64,000 bases of DNA from Mesorhizobium loti CJ3sym (GTDB taxonomy: Bacteria; Pseudomonadota; Alphaproteobacteria; Rhizobiales; Rhizobiaceae). Shown one piece after another: positions 45,943-54,578 of the stretch. Under the pieces are notes generated by a model. The model was not told the DNA's origin, ran no database searches, and worked only from the letters and a program-made list of their open reading frames with translations. Where the stretch lies: positions 1 through 64,000 of the forward strand of contig NZ_AXAL01000003.1 in assembly GCF_000472785.1 (NCBI RefSeq), written 5' to 3'. The translations under genes were made by a program, and so were the position numbers. Position 1 is the stretch's first letter. Every line of letters begins with the position of its first letter.

Positions 45943-46452
45943 TCAAGGGGTTTTTGACTTCCTTTCACCCAAAATGGTTGCGCCAAGCCTTTCCAGCGAG
46001 GCGCGCAACCCTTCATCCTCGATCAGTTCGACCGTGCCAGACAATTTCGTCTTCTCCGCCACCGTCAAGGGCCTGAAGGTCGGTTTAGGCCGTCCTTTGT
46101 CTGCCGTCACCGGTTTTTGTACGATCCTGATGCGGCCTATTGCCGTAAAGCCGAGGAAAGCGTTGACCCGGTTGATGATCTCGCCAGTCTCATGCTGCAG
46201 GTGAAGTGCGGCCATGCCTTCGCAGGCGACAACCAGCACCGCCGGTTCGAACGGATCGTCCTCATGCATGCGGCGCGGCCACTGGATCTTTTCAGGCCGC
46301 GAGCGGCTGGCCAGGCGCGGTCCGGCGATTTCTTCCCAGGACTGGACGAGACCAATCGAAATGCCAGCCCGCTTGCGCAGCACCGGATCGAGGATTGCGG
46401 TGGCGAGATCGCTCACCGGGACGGGATTGCCGTAGGGCGTTCTCCCTGCCAT
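45943..46452 (-). CDS. DciA-like protein (DUF721)
   Basis: Protein of 169 residues with the DUF721/DciA fold: N-terminal VSDLATAILDPVLRKRAGISIGLVQSWEEIAGPRLAS in pieces, then the strand-rich ALHLQHETGEIINRVNAFLG near 82-101. DciA proteins load or assist the replicative helicase DnaB in bacteria without DnaC. The C-terminus is charged and probably flexible. It is divergent from mutY across 54 nt and lies on the same strand as the DsbA-like and smc genes. Confidence 0.9.
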   Translation of the reverse strand: MAGRTPYGNPVPVSDLATAILDPVLRKRAGISIGLVQSWEEIAGPRLASRSRPEKIQWPRRMHEDDPFEPAVLVVACEGMAALHLQHETGEIINRVNAFLGFTAIGRIRIVQKPVTADKGRPKPTFRPLTVAEKTKLSGTVELIEDEGLRASLERLGATILGERKSKTP

Positions 46453-46506
46453 GTACGTTCTCCAGCCACGACCCCAGCAGATACCGGCCAGGCCAATACA
46501 CGATCA

Positions 46507-47655
46507 ATGGCACCAGCAGACCAGACCCGCAAGGCCGCATCCCGAGATAGCGGCTCAGCCACGTCGAACGATACCGCGTCGCGCCTGCTCGTCTGGTACG
46601 ACGCCCACCACCGCGAACTGCCGTGGCGGGTGAGCCCGCGCGACCATGCGCGCGGCGTGCAGCCCGATCCCTACCGCATCTGGCTGTCCGAAGTCATGCT
46701 ACAGCAGACCACGGTCGAGGCGGTGAAATCCTACTTCCGCGCCTTTGTCGAGAAATGGCCCGATGTCGAGGCGCTCGCCGCGGCGCCGACCGAGGACGTG
46801 ATGAAAGCCTGGGCAGGGCTCGGTTACTACTCCCGCGCACGCAATCTCAAGGCCTGCGCCGATCTGGTGGCGGCGCGTGGCGGTCGGTTTCCGGACACCG
46901 AGGCTGCCCTGAGAGACCTGCCCGGCATTGGCGCCTACACCTCGGCGGCCATCACGGCGATCGCCTTCGACCGCCCCGCCGCCGTCGTCGACGGCAATGT
47001 CGAACGCGTCATATCGAGGCTGTTTTCGATCGCAACGCCGCTGAGCGAAGCCAAGCCCGAGATACGCGCCCGTGTCGAACGCATGGTGCCACCAACCAGG
47101 CCGGGCGACTTCGCCCAGGCAATGATGGATCTTGGCGCCACGATCTGCACCCCGCGCCGACCGCGCTGCATGCTGTGCCCGCTGCGCGAAGACTGCAGCG
47201 CCGTCGTTTCAGGTGATCCCGAACATTTCCCGGTGCGGCTGCCAAAGGCCGACAAGCCGCAGCGGCGCGGTGCTGCTTTCGTGGCCGTGCGTGATGACGG
47301 CGCCATCCTTCTGCGCAAACGGCCCGAGAAAGGTTTGCTCGGCGGCATGACCGAGGTGCCGACCACGGGCTGGACGGCGCGGGCGGATGGAGCCACGACG
47401 CCGGCAGCGGCGCCCTTTCCCGGCGACTGGCGGCGCGCCGGGACAATCACGCATGTCTTCACCCATTTCGCGCTCGAACTCGACGTCTTTCACGCCCACA
47501 TCAAAGGTGATGCGCCGGAGGGCCATTTCTGGTCGCCTGCCGGTGAGATTTCCGGGGAGGCGCTGCCAACTGTCATGAAAAAAGCAATCGAGGCTGCGAT
47601 ACCCGGCGCGACGAAAAAACCGTCACTACACAGTGCAAAGAGGCTCCATGACTGA
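46507..47655 (+). CDS. mutY: A/G-specific adenine glycosylase MutY
   Basis: Removes adenine mispaired with 8-oxoguanine. It has 382 residues, and the catalytic Glu is in SEVMLQQT (Glu 62). The helix-hairpin-helix is LPGIGAYTSAAI (138-149) and the GPD Asp is in VVDGNVERV (Asp 162). The iron-sulfur cysteines at 214, 221, 224 and 230 fit C-x6-C-x2-C-x5-C. A C-terminal NUDIX-like 8-oxoG recognition domain follows (about 250-370). Start ATG 46507 was chosen because the family begins shortly before the LLVWYDAHHRELPW helix; the frame is open far upstream into the divergent gene. It overlaps the next gene by 8 nt. Confidence 0.95.
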   Translation: MAPADQTRKAASRDSGSATSNDTASRLLVWYDAHHRELPWRVSPRDHARGVQPDPYRIWLSEVMLQQTTVEAVKSYFRAFVEKWPDVEALAAAPTEDVMKAWAGLGYYSRARNLKACADLVAARGGRFPDTEAALRDLPGIGAYTSAAITAIAFDRPAAVVDGNVERVISRLFSIATPLSEAKPEIRARVERMVPPTRPGDFAQAMMDLGATICTPRRPRCMLCPLREDCSAVVSGDPEHFPVRLPKADKPQRRGAAFVAVRDDGAILLRKRPEKGLLGGMTEVPTTGWTARADGATTPAAAPFPGDWRRAGTITHVFTHFALELDVFHAHIKGDAPEGHFWSPAGEISGEALPTVMKKAIEAAIPGATKKPSLHSAKRLHD

Positions 47656-48259
47656 AATCCGCCACATCGTTTTCGACATCGGCCGCGTGCTGATCCACTA
47701 CGATCCCAACATTCCGTTCAGCCGCCTCATTCCCGATGCCGAGGAGAGAAAGTGGTTCTTCGACAATGTCTGCACGCATGACTGGAACATCGAGCAGGAC
47801 CGCGGCCGGAGCTGGGAAGAGGCAGAGGCGCTGTTGATCGCCGATCATCCCGATCACGCGGAAAACATCCGCAATTTCCGCCGCCACTGGAACGACATGG
47901 TGCCACATGCCTATGACGACAGCGTTGCTATCATGCTCGGCCTGATCGAAAGCGGCCACGACGTGACCATGCTGACCAACTTCGCCGCCGACACGCTTGC
48001 CGAAGCGAGGCTGCGCTTCGACTTTCTCAGCCGCCCGCGTGGCGTCACTGTGTCGGCCGACATCCGCCAGATCAAGCCCGACCGCGCCATCTACAACCAT
48101 CACGTCGCCGCGTTCGGCCTCGAACCATCGGCCACATTGTTCATCGACGACAGTCAGAAGAATGTCGACGGCGCCAAGGCCGCCGGCTGGCAGGCGGTGC
48201 TGTTCACGGATGCAAAAACGCTCAAGGCAGACCTTGAGCGCTTCGGAATCAAAGCGTGA
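47648..48259 (+). CDS. HAD-superfamily hydrolase (YihX-like)
   Basis: Phosphatase-like protein of 203 residues. Motif I is VFDIGRVLI (the Asp is present, but Gly-Arg replaces the usual second Asp, as in some YihX relatives), motif II is LTNFA, the conserved Lys is in QIKPDRAIY, and motif IV is LFIDDSQKNVDGAKAAGW. The second motif I acid is therefore missing and activity is not certain. ATG 47648 has AGAGG upstream and overlaps the mutY stop by 8 nt, so the two are co-translated. It converges with ccrM. Confidence 0.9.
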   Translation: MTEIRHIVFDIGRVLIHYDPNIPFSRLIPDAEERKWFFDNVCTHDWNIEQDRGRSWEEAEALLIADHPDHAENIRNFRRHWNDMVPHAYDDSVAIMLGLIESGHDVTMLTNFAADTLAEARLRFDFLSRPRGVTVSADIRQIKPDRAIYNHHVAAFGLEPSATLFIDDSQKNVDGAKAAGWQAVLFTDAKTLKADLERFGIKA

Positions 48260-48315
48260 TCTGAATCACTTCCGGCGATCCGCTCATATTTTGAATCAAC
48301 GCGAAAGCAGCAATT

Positions 48316-49485
<1,170 letters not shown>

Positions 49486-49635
49486 TTACTCTCCGTTATG
49501 GTTACCGATCAGCGTAAATATTCAGTGAAGGCCCGAGAAATGGCCTGCCTGGTTTGCGAAGGCCGGGCCGGTGGTGTATGCCGCGCCGCTTGAGCCCATA
49601 GCGGCATTCCTCCATCCTCCTTGTTCCGGATCACC

Positions 49636-50325
49636 ATGCCCCAGCCAGACCTTGTCATCTTCGATTGCGACGGCGTGCTCGTCGATTCCGAAATCATCGC
49701 CGCACGGGTCGAGGCAGAGCTGATAACCTTGGCCGGATACGAAATCTCGGCGGAGGAGGTTGCCGAGACCTATGCCGGACTGACCTTCAAGGACATCCTG
49801 ATGCGGATCGAGGAGAAGTCCAAGATTCCGTTCCAGGCGTCGCTGATCGACCGCGCCGAAGAGCTGGTCGACCGCAAATTGCGTAGCGATGTCCGTGCCA
49901 TCGAGGGCGTGCGCGAAGCGGTGGCCTCCGTCACGACGCAACGCTGCATCTGCTCCAACTCACGCTCGGAGCGGATAGAATTCATGCTGGAGAAGGTCCA
50001 TCTGCTGCCGTTTTTCGCCGGCCGTATCTTCTCGGCCCTGGAGATACCGAGCAAAAAGACCAAGCCTGCCCCGGACGTGTTCCTGCTCGCGGCGGAAAAA
50101 CTCAATGCTAAGCCGGCGAACACTTTCGTCATCGAGGATTCGGTGCACGGCGTCGCGGGCGCAAGGGCGGCCGGCATGCGCGTCATCGGCTTCACCGGCG
50201 CCAGCCACAGCTATCCCGGCCATGCCGATGCGCTGACAGAGGCAGGCGCCGAAACGGTTATTCGCCGCTGGTCGGAGCTGAAAAGCGTGATCGCGGCGCT
50301 GTCGGAGTGGTCGGCCGACGCCTGA
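49636..50325 (+). CDS. HAD-superfamily phosphatase (beta-phosphoglucomutase/GPH-like)
   Basis: Protein of 229 residues with all HAD motifs: motif I FDCDGVLVDSE (residues 9-19), an alpha-helical cap (about 20-85), motif II CSNSRSER near 112, Lys in SKKTKPAPDVF near 142 and motif IV VIEDSVHGVAGARAAGM near 163-179. This pattern fits sugar-phosphate phosphatases such as YieH/GPH. The specific substrate is unknown. It is divergent from ccrM and convergent with the lipoprotein gene at 50368. Confidence 0.92.
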   Translation: MPQPDLVIFDCDGVLVDSEIIAARVEAELITLAGYEISAEEVAETYAGLTFKDILMRIEEKSKIPFQASLIDRAEELVDRKLRSDVRAIEGVREAVASVTTQRCICSNSRSERIEFMLEKVHLLPFFAGRIFSALEIPSKKTKPAPDVFLLAAEKLNAKPANTFVIEDSVHGVAGARAAGMRVIGFTGASHSYPGHADALTEAGAETVIRRWSELKSVIAALSEWSADA

Positions 50326-50367
50326 GCAACGTGCGTCTGGACGCACGCTGCTCCTAAAACACCGAGG

Positions 50368-51129
50368 TTAGTTTGTCGCCGCGGCCTTCTTGCGGTGGGT
50401 CTTCTTCGGCTTGTCCGTCGTCGCTTTCGGCGTGGTTTCGTCATAGCCGGCATAGGCCTGATAGTCCGACGCTGTCGGTGCCGGCACGACGATGTTGGAG
50501 TCGGTGAAGACGAACTGTGTGGCGACCGAGGGATCGGTCACCTGGACCTGATACTGGTGAATCTGCGAGTAGAGCACGTCGGTGCCGTGCATCACCGCTG
50601 TGCGGATCGGCATGGTAATGGTGCCGGGCGTGAACTTCGGTCCGGGCACGATCTTGCCGGCGACCGCGATCTTCATCGTTAGCTGCCCGTCGGCGCGGCT
50701 GCAGTCGCGGGTCACATCGCTGATCGATGCCTGGTAGATGATGTTCACCGACCCATCGGGCGCGGCTGCGGCGGCGGCAGCGTCGGCCGCGGCGGCGGCT
50801 TGTGCATCCGCGGCCTGCTGTTCGGCTTCGGCCTTGTTCCTCGGCTTGTGCATGGGCTTCGACTTCGCCTTGGGCTTCTGGACTTCCTTGGCCATAGTGT
50901 TGAAGAATGCCGTGCCGTCGCGGACCGTCACCCTGGGGCAATAGGCATTCAGCTGGCTGGCCAGTACCTTGGGATCCTGCGGAGGTGGCGGCGCGGTCGG
51001 ATCCTTCTTGCCGCCCAAGCCGAGGTTCAGGATGCCATTGTCGCCCGATTGGCAGCCGGCGGCGGCGAGCATAAAGCCCGTGAGCGCAAGACCCGCCAAA
51101 AAGCGACCACTTGATGTACGAAACGCCAT
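50368..51129 (-). CDS. Exported lipoprotein of unknown function
   Basis: Protein of 253 residues. A lipoprotein signal ends in LAAAGC and is followed by a Gly/Pro-rich linker. A first conserved part (YCPRVTVRDGTAFFNTMAKE) is interrupted by a Lys/Pro then poly-Ala stretch (about 95-135) that is low complexity. A beta-rich domain then runs YQASISDVTRDCSRADGQLTMKIAVAGKIV, with a Lys-rich C-terminal tail. The layout recalls rhizobial outer-membrane lipoproteins of unknown role. ATG 51129 has GGGAG upstream. It is divergent from thrC across 127 nt. Confidence 0.85.
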   Translation of the reverse strand: MAFRTSSGRFLAGLALTGFMLAAAGCQSGDNGILNLGLGGKKDPTAPPPPQDPKVLASQLNAYCPRVTVRDGTAFFNTMAKEVQKPKAKSKPMHKPRNKAEAEQQAADAQAAAAADAAAAAAAPDGSVNIIYQASISDVTRDCSRADGQLTMKIAVAGKIVPGPKFTPGTITMPIRTAVMHGTDVLYSQIHQYQVQVTDPSVATQFVFTDSNIVVPAPTASDYQAYAGYDETTPKATTDKPKKTHRKKAAATN

Positions 51130-51256
51130 GAAACTCCCACTTCCCTCTCGCAAAGCTGGTGACGTATATCAACGGCGCGGCAAAAATGCGACTGAGCCAG
51201 CGCAGAAATTAACCACCTTGTGGTGAACGGAAAAGCCAACCGAACGGATTTGTGAC

Positions 51257-52654
51257 ATGCACTATGTGAGTACCCGCGGAGAAGCACCCGCGCTTGGATT
51301 TTCCGATGCCGTGCTGGCGGGGCTGGCGCGCGACGGCGGGCTTTACGTGCCGCGCGAATGGCCGCAGTTTTCAACTTCCGAGATTCGCGCCATGCGCGGC
51401 CTTGCCTATCCCGATCTCGCCATCCGCGTGCTGTCGCCGTTCCTGGGCGGCGAGATCGCAGCGCCGGTCTTCGAACGCCTGGTGCGCGAAGCCTATGCCA
51501 CGTTCCGCCACGAGGCCGTCTGCCCGCTGGTCCAGACCGGTCCCAACATGTTTGTCCTCGAACTGTTCCATGGGCCGACACTGGCCTTCAAGGACGTGGC
51601 GATGCAGTTGCTCGCCCGGCTGATGGACCATGTGCTCGCCGAACGCGACCAGCACGCCACCATCGTCGGCGCGACGTCGGGCGATACTGGTGGCGCGGCT
51701 ATCGACGCCTTTGCCGGACGCAGCCGCACCGACATCTTCATCCTGTTCCCGCATGGCCGCGTTTCGCCGGTGCAGCAGCGGCAGATGACGACGTCGAAGG
51801 CTGAAAACGTTCATGCGCTGGCGATCGAGGGCAATTTCGACGACTGCCAGGGCCTGCTCAAGGACATGTTCAACGACCATGCCTTCCGTGACCGGGTGGC
51901 GTTGTCGGGGGTCAATTCCATCAACTGGGCCCGCATCATGGCCCAGATCGTCTATTATTTCTCCTCGGCATTGTCGCTCGGCGCGCCGGACCGGCCTGTG
52001 TCCTTCACCGTTCCGACGGGCAATTTCGGCGATATCTTCGCCGGCTACGCCGCCAAGAAGATGGGCCTGCCGATCGAACGGCTGGTCATCGCCACCAACG
52101 ATAACGACATATTGGCGCGCACCTTCGCGTCAGGCGAATACCGCACCAAGGGTGTATTCGCGACCACCTCGCCGTCGATGGACATCCAGGTGTCGTCGAA
52201 CTTCGAGCGCCTGCTGTTCGAGGCCTCCAACCGTGACGCGGCGACGGTCCGGCGCTACATGGATGGCCTGAAGCAATCCGGCGCCTTCACCATCAAAGCC
52301 CGGGAAATCAATGGGATGCGGTCGGAATTCGACGCCGGCCGCGCCGATATGGACGAGGTCGCCGCCACCATCCGCTCGACGCTCGCGGGCAGCAACTACC
52401 TGCTTGATCCGCATACCGCAGCGGCCATGCATGTCGCGGCCGGCAAAGCATCTGGCGCTGTTCCCATGGTGGTGCTGGGCACGGCGCACCCGGCAAAATT
52501 CCCGGCCGCCGTCGAGGCCGCCTGCGGGGTCTCGCCAGCCCTGCCCGCATGGCTAGGCGGATTGATGACATTTGAGGAAAAATACACGGTACTTCCATCT
52601 GACCTGAAAATGGTGGAAGATTACGTCAGCCGCCGCGCGCGGGCGGCGCGTTAG
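51257..52654 (+). CDS. thrC: Threonine synthase
   Basis: PLP enzyme turning O-phospho-homoserine into threonine. It has 465 residues, full length for the ThrC type. The PLP lysine is in GPTLAFKDVAMQ (Lys 112). GATSGDTGGAAI near 134 binds the cofactor phosphate, and SINWARIMAQIVYYF near 218 and VPTGNFGDIFAGY near 255 are conserved. It starts a plus-strand run thrC-M16 peptidase-RimJ-like with short gaps. thrB, which makes its substrate, lies about 9.5 kb away at 62118. Confidence 0.97.
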   Translation: MHYVSTRGEAPALGFSDAVLAGLARDGGLYVPREWPQFSTSEIRAMRGLAYPDLAIRVLSPFLGGEIAAPVFERLVREAYATFRHEAVCPLVQTGPNMFVLELFHGPTLAFKDVAMQLLARLMDHVLAERDQHATIVGATSGDTGGAAIDAFAGRSRTDIFILFPHGRVSPVQQRQMTTSKAENVHALAIEGNFDDCQGLLKDMFNDHAFRDRVALSGVNSINWARIMAQIVYYFSSALSLGAPDRPVSFTVPTGNFGDIFAGYAAKKMGLPIERLVIATNDNDILARTFASGEYRTKGVFATTSPSMDIQVSSNFERLLFEASNRDAATVRRYMDGLKQSGAFTIKAREINGMRSEFDAGRADMDEVAATIRSTLAGSNYLLDPHTAAAMHVAAGKASGAVPMVVLGTAHPAKFPAAVEAACGVSPALPAWLGGLMTFEEKYTVLPSDLKMVEDYVSRRARAAR

Positions 52655-52668
52655 GGAGTACGAGCCAT

Positions 52669-53961
52669 ATGGGTGTTGAGGTAAGCCGTCTGTCGAACGG
52701 CCTGACAGTCGCCACCGAAACCCTTCCAAGTATCGAATCGGTTGCCTTGGGTGCCTGGGTCAAGTCCGGCGCCCGCAATGAACGTGACGACGAGCATGGC
52801 ATGGCCCATCTGCTCGAGCACATGGCGTTCAAGGGTACGAAGCGGCGAACGGCGTTCGAGATCGCCTCGGAAATCGAGGATGTCGGTGGCGAGATCAATG
52901 CCGCCACCAGCGTCGAGACCACCTCCTACTATGCCAGGGTGTTGTCCGACGACGTCCCGTTGGCGGTGGATATTCTCGCCGACATTCTGCAGGAATCCGA
53001 ATTCGACCCGCAGGAACTCGAGCGCGAGCAGCATGTGATCCTGCAGGAGATCGGCGCCGCGCACGATACACCAGATGATATCGTCTTCGACCGTTTCACC
53101 GAGACGGCCTTTCGCCACCAGACCATCGGCCGCTCGATCCTGGGCACGCCCGAGACGGTCAAATCCTTCACTTCGAAACAGTTGCACGATTTCATCGAAC
53201 GCCAATATGGCGCCGAGCGGATGGTCATCGTGGCTGCCGGCGACATCAAGCACGACAATTTCGTGCGCGAGGTCGAGAAACAACTCGGCGGCTTCCGCAG
53301 CAAGGCGGACAGCACCATCCCGCAATACGCGCAATATGTCGGCGGTGATTTCCGCGAGGACCGCGACCTGATGGACGCGCAGATCGTGCTGGGCTTCGAA
53401 GGCCGCGCCTATCATGTGCGCGACTTCTACGCCTCGCAGGTTCTGTCTATGATCCTCGGCGGCGGCATGTCATCGCGCCTGTTCCAGGAAGTCCGCGAGA
53501 AGCGCGGCCTGTGTTACTCGGTCTACGCCTTCCACTGGGGCTTTTCCGACACCGGCATCTTCGGCGTCCATGCCGCGACCGGCCAGAGTGATATCGCCGA
53601 GCTGGTTCCCGTCATCATCGATGAATTGCAGAAGGCCGGCGAGAATATCCTGCAGGAAGAACTCGACCGGGCGCGCGCCCAGTACCGCGCCGGGCTGATC
53701 ATGTCCGCCGAAAGCCCGGCCAGCCGCGCCTCGCAGATCGCGCGGCAGCTGCTTTTGTTCGGCCGGCCGATCGCCAAGGAGGAATTGATGGAGCGCCTGT
53801 CGGCGCTGACGATCGAGCGTCTGACCGACCTGTCGGCGCGGATGTTCTCGACCAAGCCGACGCTTACCGCTGTCGGGCCTGTGGGTACGCTGGCACCATA
53901 TGAGGCGATCCTCGATTCGCTTCCGGGCACGCAGACCACGGCCCGCAGGCTCGCCGTCTAA
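52669..53961 (+). CDS. M16-family zinc peptidase (processing-peptidase-like)
   Basis: Protein of 430 residues with the inverted zinc motif HLLEH (47-51) and the distal Glu in the ELEREQHVILQE helix near 120-130, so all metal ligands are present. The C-terminal half contains GGGMSSRLFQEVREKRGLCYSVYAF, the substrate-binding Gly-rich loop with the R/Y pair. It is closest in layout to mitochondrial processing-peptidase beta and its alphaproteobacterial relatives. It follows thrC by 14 nt and precedes the acetyltransferase by 14 nt, an order recalled from other Rhizobiales. Confidence 0.93.
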   Translation: MGVEVSRLSNGLTVATETLPSIESVALGAWVKSGARNERDDEHGMAHLLEHMAFKGTKRRTAFEIASEIEDVGGEINAATSVETTSYYARVLSDDVPLAVDILADILQESEFDPQELEREQHVILQEIGAAHDTPDDIVFDRFTETAFRHQTIGRSILGTPETVKSFTSKQLHDFIERQYGAERMVIVAAGDIKHDNFVREVEKQLGGFRSKADSTIPQYAQYVGGDFREDRDLMDAQIVLGFEGRAYHVRDFYASQVLSMILGGGMSSRLFQEVREKRGLCYSVYAFHWGFSDTGIFGVHAATGQSDIAELVPVIIDELQKAGENILQEELDRARAQYRAGLIMSAESPASRASQIARQLLLFGRPIAKEELMERLSALTIERLTDLSARMFSTKPTLTAVGPVGTLAPYEAILDSLPGTQTTARRLAV

Positions 53962-53975
53962 GTCCCCAGACCGTC

Positions 53976-54575
53976 GTGTTCGCGCTCCCTTTCTTTCGCC
54001 GTGACCTGCCGGCGCTGAAGGGCAACATCGTCACGTTGCGCGTGCCTTTCACCAATGACTACCGCGAGTGGTCGGCGGTGCGCGGCGAAAGCCGCGCCTT
54101 CCTGGAGCCGTGGGAGCCACGCTGGACCCCCGATGAGCTCGACCGCACGGCATGGCGGCTACGCATCAGCCGCTACCGCGAAGATTATGCGCAGGGAACC
54201 GCTATCGCCTTCTTCATCTTCGAGAAGTCGAGCGGCAAATTGGCGGGCGGCATCACGCTCGGCAACATACGCCACGGTGTCTCGCAAAGCAGCCATGTCG
54301 GCTACTGGATCGGCGAGCGTTTCGGCGGCCGCGGCCTGATGACCGACGCCGTAAAGGTCGTGGCCCGCTTCGCTTTCGATACGCTGAGGTTGCACCGGAT
54401 CGAAGCGGCCTGTATTCCCGACAACATCAGGTCGATCCGCGTGCTTGAAAAAGCCGGATTCCGGCGCGAAGGACTCTTAAGATCCTATCTCAGGATCAAC
54501 GGCATCTGGCAGGACCACTACCTCTACGCCCGGATCGCGGACGATCCGCTCGGCGGCGCAGGAACGAAGGACTGA
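53976..54575 (+). CDS. GNAT N-acetyltransferase (RimJ/RimL type)
   Basis: Protein of 199 residues. The acetyl-CoA binding motif is in GERFGGRGLMTDAVKVVARFAF near 110-131 in pieces, followed by RIEAACIPDNIRSIRVLEKAGFRREG, the usual RimJ-like ending. Members acetylate ribosomal proteins or small amines; the acceptor is unknown here. The start is GTG at 53976, 14 nt after the peptidase gene. Confidence 0.92.
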   Translation: MFALPFFRRDLPALKGNIVTLRVPFTNDYREWSAVRGESRAFLEPWEPRWTPDELDRTAWRLRISRYREDYAQGTAIAFFIFEKSSGKLAGGITLGNIRHGVSQSSHVGYWIGERFGGRGLMTDAVKVVARFAFDTLRLHRIEAACIPDNIRSIRVLEKAGFRREGLLRSYLRINGIWQDHYLYARIADDPLGGAGTKD

Positions 54576-54578
54576 TTT

